Shown here: positions 23,722-34,111 of the stretch, piece after piece
Layout: the number at the start of each line of letters is the position of its first letter
Position numbering within the stretch: the stretch's first letter is position 1
DNA from: Rhodanobacter sp.
GTDB taxonomy: Bacteria; Pseudomonadota; Gammaproteobacteria; Xanthomonadales; Rhodanobacteraceae
NCBI GenBank assembly: GCA_022730295.1
Contig: DZCM01000004.1
Location: forward strand, 1-57,438
DNA length: 57,438 nt
Direction: 5' to 3'
Position numbers and translations under genes: made by a program
The notes under the pieces: generated by a model
The model's database searches: none
What the model saw: only the letters and a program-made list of their open reading frames with translations
What the model was told of the DNA's origin: nothing

Positions 23722-26646
23722 CTATGCTGCGTCGACGGGTTCGTCTTCCTTGAACGCAGCCACGGGCACGCAGCTGCAGAACACGTGCTTGTCGCCGTAT
23801 ACGTTGTCCACGCGCGCGACGGGCGACCAGTATTTCACCTGCTTCAGAGATTCCAGTGGATACGCCGCCAGCTCGCGCGGGTAGGCGTGGCTCCATTCGC
23901 TGGCGGAAACCGCGGCCGCAGTGTGCGGCGCGTGCTTGAGCGGATTGTCCTCGCGGTCCAGCCGGCCATCCTCGATTGCGCGGATCTCGTCGCGGATCTG
24001 GATCATCGCGTCGATGAAGCGATCCAGCTCGAAACGCGATTCCGATTCGGTCGGCTCCACCATCAACGTGCCCGCCACCGGGAACGACAATGTCGGTGCG
24101 TGGAAGCCAAAATCGATCAGGCGTTTGGCGACGTCCTCGGCACTGACGCCGCTGGTCTTTTCCAGCGGGCGCAGGTCGAGGATGCATTCGTGCGCGACCA
24201 ATCCATTGCGACCCGTGTAGAGCGTCGGATAGTGATCAGCAAGGCGCTTCGACAAATAGTTGGCGTTGAGCAGTGCCACCTGGGTCGCCTTGAGGATGCC
24301 CTCGTGGCCCATCATGGCGATGTACATCCACGAGATCGGCAGGATCGATGCGCTGCCGAACGTCGCGGCGCTGACCATTCCACCGCCGCGTTCGCCGACT
24401 TCGCCTCCATCGGCCCCGCCGGCGCCTTCTCCCGCACGCGCGGGAATTGAAAATGCCTTCGGCAGATACGGCGTCAGGTGCGCCTTCACTGCACATGGTC
24501 CGACACCTGGGCCGCCGCCGCCGTGCGGGATGCAGAACGTCTTGTGCAGGTTGAGGTGCGAGACATCCGAACCCCAACGCCCGGGGCGCGCGACACCGCA
24601 CAGCGCGTTGAGGTTGGCGCCGTCGGTGTACACCTGTCCGCCGTGCTGGTGCACGATTTCGCAGATGGTCTTGATCTCTTCCTCGAATACGCCGTGCGTC
24701 GAGGGGTACGTCAGCATGATCGCGGCGAGCCGATCGGAATGTTTCCCTGCCTGGGCGCGGATGTCATCGACGTCGACGTTGCCGTTGGCGTCGCACTTGG
24801 TGACGACCACGGTCATGCCGCACATGTGCGCGGACGCCGGGTTGGTGCCGTGCGCGGATTCCGGTATCAGGCATACATCGCGTTGCGTCTGGCCGTTCGC
24901 GCGGTGGTACGCACGGATTGCCAGCAGGCCCGCGTATTCACCCTGCGCGCCGGCGTTCGGCTGCAGGCTGACCGCGTCATAGCCGGTGATCGCGATCAGC
25001 ATGGCTTCGAGGCCGTCGATCAACTCCTTGTAGCCCTTCCACTGCTCGGCCGGTGCCAACGGATGGATATTGCCGAACTCGGGCCAGGTGACCGGAATCA
25101 TTTCGGCAGTGGCATTCAACTTCATGGTGCACGAACCCAGCGGGATCATGCTGCGATCGAGCGCGAGGTCCTTGTCGGCCAGCTGTCGGAGATACCGCAA
25201 CATCTCGTGCTCGCTGTGATGCGAGTTGAACACCGGATGCGTGAGGAATGCGGATTGGCGCGTCAGTGCTTCCGGCAACGCGTCCGGGGTCGCGGCATCC
25301 AGTGCGTCGATGTCGTCGATGCGCGCGCCAAACAACGCTGCAAGCTGCTTCACATCGTCGCGGGTGGTGGTTTCATCGAGGCTGATCGCCAGCGACGTTG
25401 CATCGATATGGCGCAGGTTGATGTGCGCGGCGTTGGCCATCGCGTGGATGGTGTGTGCGTCGATGCTGGTGACGTGCAGGGTGTCGAAGAAATCGGTGCC
25501 GGCCTTGATGCCCGATTTGCGCAACGCGGCGGCGAGGAGCGCGGCGAGCCGATGCGTGCGGCGGGCGATGCGGACCAATCCGTCCGGACCGTGGTAGACC
25601 GCGTACATCGCGGCCATCACCGCCAGCAGCACCTGCGCGGTGCAGATGTTCGACGTCGCCTTTTCGCGGCGGATGTGCTGTTCGCGTGTCTGCAGCGTGA
25701 GGCGATACGCCTTGTTGCCCTGCGCATCCACCGACACGCCGATCAGACGTCCGGCCAGCGAGCGCTTGTAGGCATCACGGCAGGCCATGAAGGCGGCGTG
25801 CGGGCCGCCGAAACCGAACGGCACTCCAAAGCGCTGCGAGTTGCCGAACACGATGTCGGCGCCCCATTCGCCGGGCGGCGTGAGCAGCGTCAGTGCGAGC
25901 AGGTCGGTCGCGACGGCCACCAGCGCGCCTTGCGCGTGCAGGGCCTCGCACAGCGCCTTGTAGTCGTGGATGCTGCCAAATGTATCGGGGTACTGCAGCA
26001 GCGCGCCGAAGCAGTCAGCCGTCGCGGCGTTGGCTGCATCGTCGATCACGAGTTCGAGGCCGAGTGGCTCGGCACGGGTGCGCAGCACTTCGAGCGTCTG
26101 CGGGTGCACGCTCCTGGAGACGAAAAACGCGTTTGATTTCGACTTGCTCGAACGTTTCGCCAGCGTCATCGCTTCGGCCGCAGCCGTGGCTTCATCCAGC
26201 AGCGAGGCGTTCGCGATTTCCATGCCGGTGAGGTCGGCACACATGGTCTGGAAGTTGATCAACGCTTCCATGCGGCCTTGCGAAATCTCGGCCTGGTACG
26301 GCGTGTACGCGGTGTACCACGCGGGGTTTTCGAGGATGTTGCGCAGGATCACCAGCGGCACGTGGGTGCCGTAATAGCCCTGGCCGATGAACGAATGGAA
26401 CACTTCGTTCTTGTCGGCGATCGCGCGGATTTTCGCCAACGCCTCGGTTTCGGTCATCGCAGGCGGCAGCGCCAGCGGGTTCTTCTGGCGGATCGACGCG
26501 GGCACGATCGCGTCGGTCAGCGCGTCCAGCGAGTCGTAGCCAACGGTGTGCAACATTGCCGCGATTTCGGTTTCATCGGGGCCGATGTGGCGGCCGATGA
26601 AGGCGTCGTGCTGCTCGAGGTCGTGCAGGGAGGTGTGCTGGGTCAT
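23722..26646 (-). CDS. gcvP: Glycine dehydrogenase (aminomethyl-transferring), P protein
   Basis: Full-length 974 aa; [58 protein letters not shown]; contains an atypical glycine-rich insert. Confidence 0.97.
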   Translation of the reverse strand: MTQHTSLHDLEQHDAFIGRHIGPDETEIAAMLHTVGYDSLDALTDAIVPASIRQKNPLALPPAMTETEALAKIRAIADKNEVFHSFIGQGYYGTHVPLVILRNILENPAWYTAYTPYQAEISQGRMEALINFQTMCADLTGMEIANASLLDEATAAAEAMTLAKRSSKSKSNAFFVSRSVHPQTLEVLRTRAEPLGLELVIDDAANAATADCFGALLQYPDTFGSIHDYKALCEALHAQGALVAVATDLLALTLLTPPGEWGADIVFGNSQRFGVPFGFGGPHAAFMACRDAYKRSLAGRLIGVSVDAQGNKAYRLTLQTREQHIRREKATSNICTAQVLLAVMAAMYAVYHGPDGLVRIARRTHRLAALLAAALRKSGIKAGTDFFDTLHVTSIDAHTIHAMANAAHINLRHIDATSLAISLDETTTRDDVKQLAALFGARIDDIDALDAATPDALPEALTRQSAFLTHPVFNSHHSEHEMLRYLRQLADKDLALDRSMIPLGSCTMKLNATAEMIPVTWPEFGNIHPLAPAEQWKGYKELIDGLEAMLIAITGYDAVSLQPNAGAQGEYAGLLAIRAYHRANGQTQRDVCLIPESAHGTNPASAHMCGMTVVVTKCDANGNVDVDDIRAQAGKHSDRLAAIMLTYPSTHGVFEEEIKTICEIVHQHGGQVYTDGANLNALCGVARPGRWGSDVSHLNLHKTFCIPHGGGGPGVGPCAVKAHLTPYLPKAFSIPARAGEGAGGADGGEVGERGGGMVSAATFGSASILPISWMYIAMMGHEGILKATQVALLNANYLSKRLADHYPTLYTGRNGLVAHECILDLRPLEKTSGVSAEDVAKRLIDFGFHAPTLSFPVAGTLMVEPTESESRFELDRFIDAMIQIRDEIRAIEDGRLDREDNPLKHAPHTAAAVSASEWSHAYPRELAAYPLESLKQVKYWSPVARVDNVYGDKHVFCSCVPVAAFKEDEPVDAA
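24402..24446 (-). repeat. Palindromic repeat-like insert within gcvP coding sequence
   Basis: + strand GCCTCCATCGGCCCCGCCGGCGCCTTCTCCCGCACGCGCGGGAA, related to the insert at 54933-54978; encodes [16 protein letters not shown]. Confidence 0.6.
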
Positions 26647-26698
26647 GGCGGAAGTCCGGAGTGGGCGGGCGGCAAGGGCATTCGACGATCGGATTGAG

Positions 26699-26774
26699 CG
26701 TCATTCCCGCGCAAGCGGGAACCCGGTGGCGCCATGCATGAAGGCGCCGGGTTCCGGCTTTCGCCGGGATGACG
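26699..26774. repeat. REPIN-like palindromic element in the gcvP leader
   Basis: CGTCATTCCCGCGCAAGCGGGAACCCGGTGGCGCC...GGCGCCGGGTTCCGGCTTTCGCCGGGATGACG forms a long imperfect inverted repeat. Confidence 0.8.
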
Positions 26775-26803
26775 GAAAGGGATACGTCATGCGTCCCATG
26801 CCC

Positions 26804-26896
26804 CTCTGTCCTTCTGCCTGAGAGTTTGGAGGCTCGCGCCTCTTGCCCCTTCGGCGCCGGTTCCTTCAATGCGCCGAAGGCCGGTCTCTCCAGAGT
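26804..26896 (-). ncRNA. Glycine riboswitch aptamer (gene-proximal)
   Basis: Minus strand CTCTGGAGAGACCGG...GCGCCGAAGGGGCAAGAGGCGCGAGCCTCCAAACTCTCAGGCAGAAGGACAGAG, near-consensus glycine aptamer upstream of gcvP. Confidence 0.93.
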
Positions 26897-26902
26897 TTTG
26901 AA

Positions 26903-26973
26903 TGTGGTGGTATCGGGCCTGAGCGATTACGGGCGTTGCGCCTTCGGCAGCGGTTGGGCCGCTTCTTCCACCA
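26903..26973 (-). ncRNA. Probable second (promoter-proximal) glycine riboswitch aptamer, tandem arrangement
   Basis: Minus strand GGTGGAAGAAGCGGCCC...CTGCCGAAGGCGCAACGCCCGTAATCGCTCAGGCCCGATACCACC, with GCCGAAGG.GCAA and CGCTCAGGC elements and P1 GGTGG/CCACC. Confidence 0.78.
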
Positions 26974-26980
26974 ACGTGAC

Positions 26981-26986
26981 ATTATA
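26981..26986 (-). promoter_or_regulatory. -10 box (TATAAT) for the glycine riboswitch-gcvP transcript
   Basis: Exact TATAAT on the minus strand immediately upstream of the aptamer; -35 not recognisable. Confidence 0.55.
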
Positions 26987-27045
26987 CAGCTTGCAGCTTG
27001 GCGGATGCTTTACCATCAGCGTGGCAACCATCAAGGAAAGCCGGG

Positions 27046-27486
27046 GTGTCGGTACCGTTTCGCCTGCGCCAATTGGACCACGTGGTGCTGCGCGTGCGTG
27101 ACGTCGCGGCCATGCGGCGCTTTTACTGCGACGTGCTTGGTTGCACTGCAGAGCTGGACCAACCTGGAATCGGCCTGTACCAACTGCGCGCCGGCGAAGC
27201 GCTGATCGATCTGGTTGACGTCGAAGGCAAGCTCGGCAGGCAAGGCGGCGCCAGCCCAGGCAAGGAAGCGCGCAACATGGACCACTTCTGCCTCAGCGTC
27301 GAGGGCTACGACGAAGCGTGCATCCTTGAACACCTCGCGCGTTGCGGTGCACGTATCGGCGAAACCGGTTCGCGGTATGGCGCGCAGGGCGAGGGGCCTT
27401 CGATTTACGTGTTCGATCCGGAAGACAATATCGTCGAACTGAAGGGGCCGCCGATCGCGGGTTCGCGGATCGGCACGCCGAAGTGA
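27046..27486 (+). CDS. VOC family protein (glyoxalase-like)
   Basis: LRQLDHVVLRVRDVAAMRRFYCDVLGC ... FDPEDNIVELKGP; GTG start inferred. Confidence 0.88.
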   Translation: MSVPFRLRQLDHVVLRVRDVAAMRRFYCDVLGCTAELDQPGIGLYQLRAGEALIDLVDVEGKLGRQGGASPGKEARNMDHFCLSVEGYDEACILEHLARCGARIGETGSRYGAQGEGPSIYVFDPEDNIVELKGPPIAGSRIGTPK

Positions 27487-27513
27487 TGACGGCTGACCGG
27501 GAGGATTCCTGAC

Positions 27514-27798
27514 ATGCCTTGCCTGCTTGCACTGCTCGCACTCGCCGCGCCACGCGTGGTGATCGTGCTGCTGTGGCTGTTCACACGCTGGTTTGCCGGC
27601 ATCTTCTCGATTGCCTTGTGGCCGGTGCTGGGGTTCATCTTCCTGCCCACGACGCTGCTCTGGTACACCGCGGTCCAACATTGGTTCGGCGGGCATTGGA
27701 CGCTGTGGCCGATCGTGGGCATCGTGGTCGCGCTGGTGATCGATCTGGCGCCATGGCGCACGCGCAAGCGCCAGACGCTGGGAACTTTGTTGCGCTAA
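27514..27798 (+). CDS. Small hydrophobic membrane protein, function unknown
   Basis: 94-aa ORF with TM segments, adjacent to the VOC gene and in the same orientation. Confidence 0.65.
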   Translation: MPCLLALLALAAPRVVIVLLWLFTRWFAGIFSIALWPVLGFIFLPTTLLWYTAVQHWFGGHWTLWPIVGIVVALVIDLAPWRTRKRQTLGTLLR

Positions 27799-28042
27799 AA
27801 CGTCATCGAAGTTCAGATGCGTGCCTGGCCTCGTACCAGCCGGGTGTTGAAAGACAAGCTGCGTGCGCCGGTCATGGATGATCCGCCGCGTTGAGAAAGC
27901 GCAGGACAGCACTCTTTCGACAACCGCCAGTGGCCGGCCCGGCCGGCTCTTGTGCGGCGGTCGCACAGGCAGCCTGCCCGGGTGCGGGGCGAGTTCACGA
28001 CACCGGGGCCTTTCACTCAACAGCGTGATGATATAACATTGC

Positions 28043-29584
28043 GTGCTTCACGCTGAACTGGCACTGGCTTTGGGCACGCGTTTCGACAACACGATCAGAC
28101 AGGTCCGCGCTGGATCGTGCACATCCGCCGCCGCTGTGCTCGCCATCGGTCTCGCGCTTGCGGGTTGCGCGGCCGGCCCGAATTTCAAGCCGCCGGCAGC
28201 GCCGTCCGCGAAAGGTTATCTCGCGCAGCCGCCAGCGACGACCGCGGCAACCGGGAATGTCCCGGCTGGCTCGACGCAAACCTTCGAGAATGGGGCAAAC
28301 GTCCCGGCTGATTGGTGGACGTTGTTCCACTCAAAGGCCCTGGATGCTCTGGTCGCGGCTGCGCTTGCCAACAATCACGACCTCAAGACGGCGCAAGCGG
28401 CGTTGCGCGTCGCGCATGAGGACGTGTTGGCGCAACGTGGATCGTTCTTCCCCAGCGTGTCGGCGGGATTGAACGCCAGCCGTGAACGCGATCCGTCCGC
28501 GGCGCTGGCGCCGGTGCCCAGCAACAACGCGTACCTCTATAGCCTGTTCACGCCGCAATTGACGATCTCCTACGCGCCCGACCTGTTCGGCGCGAACCGG
28601 CGCAGCCGCGAATCGTTGCAAGCACAGGAACAAGCCGCGCGCTTCCAGATGCTGGCCGCGCGCACCACGCTCATCACGAACGTGGTGGTGACAGCCGTGC
28701 AGGCAGCCGCCCTGCGCGAGCAGGTGGACGCGACGCGCACCCAGGTCGAGCTGCAAGAGCGTAGCCTCGCAATCTTGCAGCTGCGATTCCGAAAGGGCGA
28801 TGCAAGCAGGCTGGACGTCGCTGCGCAGCAATCGCAACTCGCGCAGACCAAGGCAGGATTGCCTGATCTGGTGAAGCAGTTGGCGGCGACGCAACACGCG
28901 CTGGCGGTACTCGTCGGCGCATTTCCGTCCGACTTCCCGGCGCAACACATGATGCTTTCGGATCTGAGCCTTCCCGGCAAACTTCCGCTCAGCTTGCCGT
29001 CGCAACTGGTTGAACAGCGTCCCGACGTACGCATGGCGCGCGCGAATCTGCATGCCGCGAGTGCGGCCATCGGTATCGCCGCGGCGGCGCGCTTGCCGCA
29101 ACTCGACTTCACCGCGGACGTGGGCAGCAATGCGCTGGCGATCTCGAAAGTGTTCACCTCCGGCACCGGTTTCTGGGGACTTGCCGCGTCGCTGACCGCG
29201 CCGATTTTCGAGGCTGGTCAGCTGAAGCATCAGGAACGTGCGGCCAAGGCCGCCTACGTGGAGGCCGCCGAGCAGTACCGCGGCACGGTGCTCGCCGCAT
29301 TCCAGAATGTTGCCGACACGCTGGTCGCGCTGCAGCAGGACGCCATCGCGTTGAATGCCGCAGCGGACGCCGAGCAGGCGGCCCGGACCACGCTCGACCT
29401 GTCGCAATTGCAGTTGCAGCACGGTGCGATCGGCGCGCTCGAATTGCAGGCCGCACAACAAGGCTACCAACAGGCGCGCATTGGCCTGATCCAGGCACAG
29501 AGTAATCGTTTCGCCGACACCGCGGCGCTGTATCAGGCGCTGGGTGGCGGCTGGCAGCACCACCCACATTTCGCGAAGCAGTGA
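28043..29584 (+). CDS. RND efflux outer membrane lipoprotein (NodT/OprM family)
   Basis: Lipobox LALAGC; tandem TolC-like repeats; 5' gene of an RND operon; GTG start. Confidence 0.9.
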   Translation: MLHAELALALGTRFDNTIRQVRAGSCTSAAAVLAIGLALAGCAAGPNFKPPAAPSAKGYLAQPPATTAATGNVPAGSTQTFENGANVPADWWTLFHSKALDALVAAALANNHDLKTAQAALRVAHEDVLAQRGSFFPSVSAGLNASRERDPSAALAPVPSNNAYLYSLFTPQLTISYAPDLFGANRRSRESLQAQEQAARFQMLAARTTLITNVVVTAVQAAALREQVDATRTQVELQERSLAILQLRFRKGDASRLDVAAQQSQLAQTKAGLPDLVKQLAATQHALAVLVGAFPSDFPAQHMMLSDLSLPGKLPLSLPSQLVEQRPDVRMARANLHAASAAIGIAAAARLPQLDFTADVGSNALAISKVFTSGTGFWGLAASLTAPIFEAGQLKHQERAAKAAYVEAAEQYRGTVLAAFQNVADTLVALQQDAIALNAAADAEQAARTTLDLSQLQLQHGAIGALELQAAQQGYQQARIGLIQAQSNRFADTAALYQALGGGWQHHPHFAKQ

Positions 29585-30756
29585 TCACGATGAATCGATA
29601 CCACGCGACGTTCCACGGAATTCGCACCGGCGGTTGCTTTGCGGTGTTGGCCGCTGGCGCAGTGTTGGCTGGCTGCTCGTCGAACGAAAGTGCGTCGCCA
29701 CCCGCATCGGCAACGACACCCCACAATGTCACCTTGACCAAGGAGCAGCAACAAAACCTGAAGGTCATCACCGTCGCGGCATCCCGCTACCGCACTACGC
29801 TCACGACGTTTGGCGAGGTTGACTTTGACCGCAATCGCGCCGCGGATGTCGTGGCGCCGTTTTCGGGTGCCGTGACCAAGGTGCTGGTGACGCTTGGGCA
29901 GAAAGTCAAGCAGGGCCAGCCGCTGGCCGCTGTGGCGTCTCCGGATTACGCGGCGGCGGCGGGCGCTTACCGGCAGGCCGTACTGGCCGCGAATGCGGCC
30001 GATTCAATAGCCAGCAACGATCGTGCACTGTTCGCGAAACAGGCGATTTCCCAGCGTGACAATGCAGCCGCACAGGCGGCGGCGGCCGGCGCCATTGCCG
30101 CACGGGATTCAGCGTTGCAGGCACTCGTGGCCCTGCACATGAGCCCGCAGACGATTTCCGCCATCCGGGCGGGCGAGCCCGCTGCCAGCGCCGTCGGCGT
30201 CATTCGTGCGCCCGTCAGCGGCACGGTCGTGGGCAAGTCGATCGCGCCTGGCCAGACGCTGGTTTCCGGCACATCGCCGTGCTTCACCATTGCCGATACG
30301 TCGCGGATGTGGGTGATGGCGCGGGTCTTCGGTGGCGATGTCGCGCACGTGCAGACGGGGGAGTCCGCCACGGTGGATCCCGATGATGGCGGCAAGTCCA
30401 TGGCCGGCACGGTCACCAACGTGGGTGCGGTGATCAACCCGGACACCCGCTCGGTCGCCGCGCGGGTGAGCGTGGACAACCCGGCCGACGCACTGAAGCA
30501 GCACATGTTCGTCAGCGTGCACATCGCTTCGCGCGACCTGCTGACCGGCATCCTGATTCCGGTATCGGCGGTGCTGCGCGACGGTCAGGATCTGCCGTTC
30601 GTGTACGTCGTCGAGCCCGACGGCAGTTTCGCGCGGCGCATGCTCACGCTGGGCGCGCGCGTGGGTGACCGCTACGTGGTTGCGCAGGGCCTGCACTCCG
30701 GCGCGAAGGCGGTGGCGGACGGTGCGACCTTCCTGCATTTCATCCAAACCCAATGA
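29581..30756 (+). CDS. RND efflux periplasmic adaptor (membrane fusion protein), CzcB-like
   Basis: Lipobox-like AVLAGCSS, biotinyl-lipoyl/HlyD-like hairpin domain; overlaps upstream stop by 4 nt. Confidence 0.9.
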   Translation: MITMNRYHATFHGIRTGGCFAVLAAGAVLAGCSSNESASPPASATTPHNVTLTKEQQQNLKVITVAASRYRTTLTTFGEVDFDRNRAADVVAPFSGAVTKVLVTLGQKVKQGQPLAAVASPDYAAAAGAYRQAVLAANAADSIASNDRALFAKQAISQRDNAAAQAAAAGAIAARDSALQALVALHMSPQTISAIRAGEPAASAVGVIRAPVSGTVVGKSIAPGQTLVSGTSPCFTIADTSRMWVMARVFGGDVAHVQTGESATVDPDDGGKSMAGTVTNVGAVINPDTRSVAARVSVDNPADALKQHMFVSVHIASRDLLTGILIPVSAVLRDGQDLPFVYVVEPDGSFARRMLTLGARVGDRYVVAQGLHSGAKAVADGATFLHFIQTQ

Positions 30757-30867
30757 GTAACCTGCGCGTCGGTGGTCACCTGATTCGTGATTTCAGCTCC
30801 CTTGAGGCAAGGGGGTGGTCAGGCCCTTGCGCGGCAAGGGCTTGGCGGGGGTTGTGGAGGCACGCGC

Positions 30868-33800
30868 ATGTCGATTGAAGAAAACAATGACAAAGCCGGT
30901 GGAGGCGTCGGTGGCGCACAACTCCCCGAAGGCAGCGCACCCCGCAAGGCGTCGTTGATCAACGGCATCGTCGCGTTCGCGCTGGAACAGCGTTTCCTGA
31001 TCGTGGTGCTGTCGCTGGCAATGGCAGGGGCCGGCATCTGGGCCTACAACGTCCTGCCGATGAATGCGTACCCGAACCTGTCGCCACAGATGGTGGAAAT
31101 CATCAGCCAGTGGCCTGGTCACTCCGCGGAGGAAGTTGAACGCCTGATCACCGTGCCGCTGGAACAGGGCATGAGCGCGATACCGGGCATGGTCAGCAAG
31201 CGCTCGATCTCGCTGTACGGCCTGTCCGACATCATTTTGACGTTCGGCTACGACACCAATCCCTATTTTCCTCGCCAGCGCGTATACAACCGCCTGTCCG
31301 GCATCACCCTGCCTGCTGGCGTCACGCCGTCGATCTCGCCGATGTCGCCGCCTTCCGGGCTGGTGTACCGCTACGTCTTGCAGAGCACCGATCGTTCGCC
31401 GATGGAGCTGAAGACGCTGGATGACTGGGTGGTTGCGCCGCAGTACCGCTCGGTGCCGGGTGTCGCGGATGATTCCGGTTTCGGCGGCGGCACCATGCAA
31501 TACCAGGTGCTGCTGAATCCGGTGAAGATCGCGGCACTGGGGCTGTCGGTCGGGCAGGTTGAGGCTTCGCTTGCGGCCAACAACAGCAACTCAGGCGGCG
31601 GCTTCTACCAGCAGGGCGGCCAGTTCTTCTATGTTCGTGGCCTCGGCCGCATCAAGACGTTGCAGGACATCGGCAACATCGTGCTGGCCGTGCACGACGG
31701 CACCCCCGTGCTGGTGAAAAACGTCGCCAAGGTAAAAATTGGCATCGCGCCGCGCTTGGGCGAATTCGGGTACATGAACCAGAACGATGCCGTCGAAGGC
31801 GTGATCCTCGCGCTGACGGGTTCGAAGACCGAGGACGTGTTGAAGCGCGTCGAGGCGAAGACGAAGGAACTCAACGATTCGATCCTGCCCAAGGACGTCA
31901 AGGTCCATCCGTTCTACGACCTCACCACCCTGATCAACCAGACCAAGGGCGTGGTGATGCACAACCTCGCGATCGGGCTGGTACTGGTGATCGCGGTGCT
32001 GGTGTTCTTCCTGTACGACCTGCGGGCGGGATTGATCGTGGCAGTGACGGTGCCGTTGGCGCTGCTGTTCGCGTTCCTGTGTCTGGACATCAAAAACGCG
32101 CAGGCCAACCTGCTATCGATCGGTGCGGTGGATTTCGGCATCCTCGTGGATGGCGCGATATTCATGGTCGAGAACATCTTCCGCGAGCTGGCCGCGCGGC
32201 GTGGCACCGACTTTGCGATCAAGGACGTGATCCTGTCCGCGGCGGCCGAAATCGACCGTCCACTGGTGTACGCGATCGCGGTCATCGTGGCGAGCTTCCT
32301 GCCGATCTATTTCCTGGTCGGTCCGTCCGGCACGCTGTTCCGGCCGATGGCGGACACCATGATCTTCGCGCTGATCGGCTCGCTGATCGTCACCCTGACG
32401 CTGTTGCCGGTGCTGTGCGCTTACTTCATGAAGAACGGCGTGCGCGAGCGGCGCAACGCGATTTACGAAAAATTCAAGGCGTGGTACCTGCGCGTGCTGG
32501 AGCGCGCCCAGCGCGCTCCGGGCAAAGTGCTGGTGATACCGGTGCTGCTGCTCGTTGCCGCGATTGTGATGACGCAGGGCATCGGCGCCGAGTTCATGCC
32601 CCACCTCGACGAGGGCGCGCTGTGGGTGCGTGCCACGATGCCTTACACCACTGACTTCGACGAGGCTTCGAAGATCAGCCCCGAGATCCGCAAGGTGCTG
32701 ATGTCGTTCCCGGTCGTCACCACCGTCACCAGCGAGCTTGGACGCCCGGACGATGGCACCGACTCGACCGGTCTCTACAACGACGAGTTCTTCACCAACC
32801 TGAAACCCTATTCGGAGTGGCACGGCAAATATCGTGACAAGGCCGACCTGATCAAGGCGATCAACGCCAAGCTGACGGCCAGGTTCGCGGGCATCCAGTT
32901 CAATTACACCCAGCCGGCCGAGGACGCAGTGGACGAGGCCGAGACGGGCTTGAAGAGCGCGCTGGCGGTGAAGATCTACGGGCCCAATCTCGACGTGCTG
33001 CAAAAGGAAGGTGTCGCGATCAAGGCCGTGATGGCGAAGGTGCCGGGCATTACCGACATCACGCTGGTGCATGAGCTCGGCCAGCCCAACCTCGCGATCA
33101 ACATCGACCGCGCAAAGATCGCGCGCTACGGCTTGAACGTCGACGACGTCAACAACATCATCAATGCCGCGGTCGGTGGTTCCGTTGCCACCGAAGTCGT
33201 GCAAGGCGACCGCCAGTTCGACCTGCTGGTGCGTCTGCAGAAGCGCTTTCGCAACAACCCTGTGCAAATCGGCAACATACCCGTGGTGACGCCTGACGGT
33301 CAGCAGATCCCGCTCAAGGAACTGGCCAGCATCAAGGTTGAGAACGGGGCGTCCTTCATCTACCGCGAGAATGACGAACGTTACACGGGCGTGCAGTTCT
33401 CGGTGCAGGACCGTCCACTTTCCAGCGCCGTGGGTGAAGCCATTCGCAAGGTCGACAAGGACGTGAAGCTGCCGCAGGGCTACCGCCTCGAATGGGGCGG
33501 AGAGTACAAGCAGTACACGGCTTCGGCGCACGAAATGAAGATCATCGTGCCGATTGCGCTGCTGATCATCTTCGGCCTGCTGTTCGTGCTGTACGGCAAC
33601 TTCAAGTTCCCGCTGATCGCCATACTGGGGGTGCTGTTGTCTTCGCCGTTCGGCGCCATCCTGGCGATGTGGGCGACCGGCACGCCGTTCTCGGTATCGT
33701 CCGACATCGGCTTCATCGTACTGTTCGGTGTGTCGATACTCTCGGCGGTGGTGTACATCTCCTGCGCCAACGAACTGCGCCTGCAGGGTGTCGATGCTGC

Positions 33801-34035
33801 ACGCGCCGCGACCGAAGCGGCAGCGCTGCGCTTGCGCCCCATCATGATGACGATGCTGGTGGCGGCATTGGGGTTGATTCCGGCCGCGATCGCGCACGGT
33901 GTCGGTACCGACTCGCAGCGCCCATTCGCGCTGGTGATCGTGGCCGGGATGATCTCGCGCCTGGTGTTCGAGCTGTGGGTGAACCCGGCGCTGTACAAGC
34001 TGGTGGCGCGCGACGGTGATCGCTTGCAGGTTTGA
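30868..34035 (+). CDS. CusA/CzcA family heavy metal efflux RND transporter
   Basis: 1055-aa RND pump from MSIEENND; TM4 motif DFGILVDGAIFMVEN typical of HME-RND. Confidence 0.93.
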   Translation: MSIEENNDKAGGGVGGAQLPEGSAPRKASLINGIVAFALEQRFLIVVLSLAMAGAGIWAYNVLPMNAYPNLSPQMVEIISQWPGHSAEEVERLITVPLEQGMSAIPGMVSKRSISLYGLSDIILTFGYDTNPYFPRQRVYNRLSGITLPAGVTPSISPMSPPSGLVYRYVLQSTDRSPMELKTLDDWVVAPQYRSVPGVADDSGFGGGTMQYQVLLNPVKIAALGLSVGQVEASLAANNSNSGGGFYQQGGQFFYVRGLGRIKTLQDIGNIVLAVHDGTPVLVKNVAKVKIGIAPRLGEFGYMNQNDAVEGVILALTGSKTEDVLKRVEAKTKELNDSILPKDVKVHPFYDLTTLINQTKGVVMHNLAIGLVLVIAVLVFFLYDLRAGLIVAVTVPLALLFAFLCLDIKNAQANLLSIGAVDFGILVDGAIFMVENIFRELAARRGTDFAIKDVILSAAAEIDRPLVYAIAVIVASFLPIYFLVGPSGTLFRPMADTMIFALIGSLIVTLTLLPVLCAYFMKNGVRERRNAIYEKFKAWYLRVLERAQRAPGKVLVIPVLLLVAAIVMTQGIGAEFMPHLDEGALWVRATMPYTTDFDEASKISPEIRKVLMSFPVVTTVTSELGRPDDGTDSTGLYNDEFFTNLKPYSEWHGKYRDKADLIKAINAKLTARFAGIQFNYTQPAEDAVDEAETGLKSALAVKIYGPNLDVLQKEGVAIKAVMAKVPGITDITLVHELGQPNLAINIDRAKIARYGLNVDDVNNIINAAVGGSVATEVVQGDRQFDLLVRLQKRFRNNPVQIGNIPVVTPDGQQIPLKELASIKVENGASFIYRENDERYTGVQFSVQDRPLSSAVGEAIRKVDKDVKLPQGYRLEWGGEYKQYTASAHEMKIIVPIALLIIFGLLFVLYGNFKFPLIAILGVLLSSPFGAILAMWATGTPFSVSSDIGFIVLFGVSILSAVVYISCANELRLQGVDAARAATEAAALRLRPIMMTMLVAALGLIPAAIAHGVGTDSQRPFALVIVAGMISRLVFELWVNPALYKLVARDGDRLQV

Positions 34036-34065
34036 TGGCGCGTTTGCGGGAACCCCGAAATGAAA

Positions 34066-34085
34066 CGGGCGCCTCGCGGCGCCCG
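34066..34085. terminator. Possible hairpin terminator between convergent genes
   Basis: CGGGCGCC-TCGC-GGCGCCCG perfect 8-bp stem; only weak T tracts. Confidence 0.5.
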
Positions 34086-34111
34086 CTTCGGTTCAACACC
34101 TGGCACGCAGA

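Noticed and set aside
24478-26136. 552-aa plus-strand ORF over gcvP
   Set aside because: Shadow ORF antisense to the intact gcvP
32113-33897. 594-aa minus-strand ORF over the RND pump
   Set aside because: Shadow ORF; repetitive H/R/D/Q content and no homology signature
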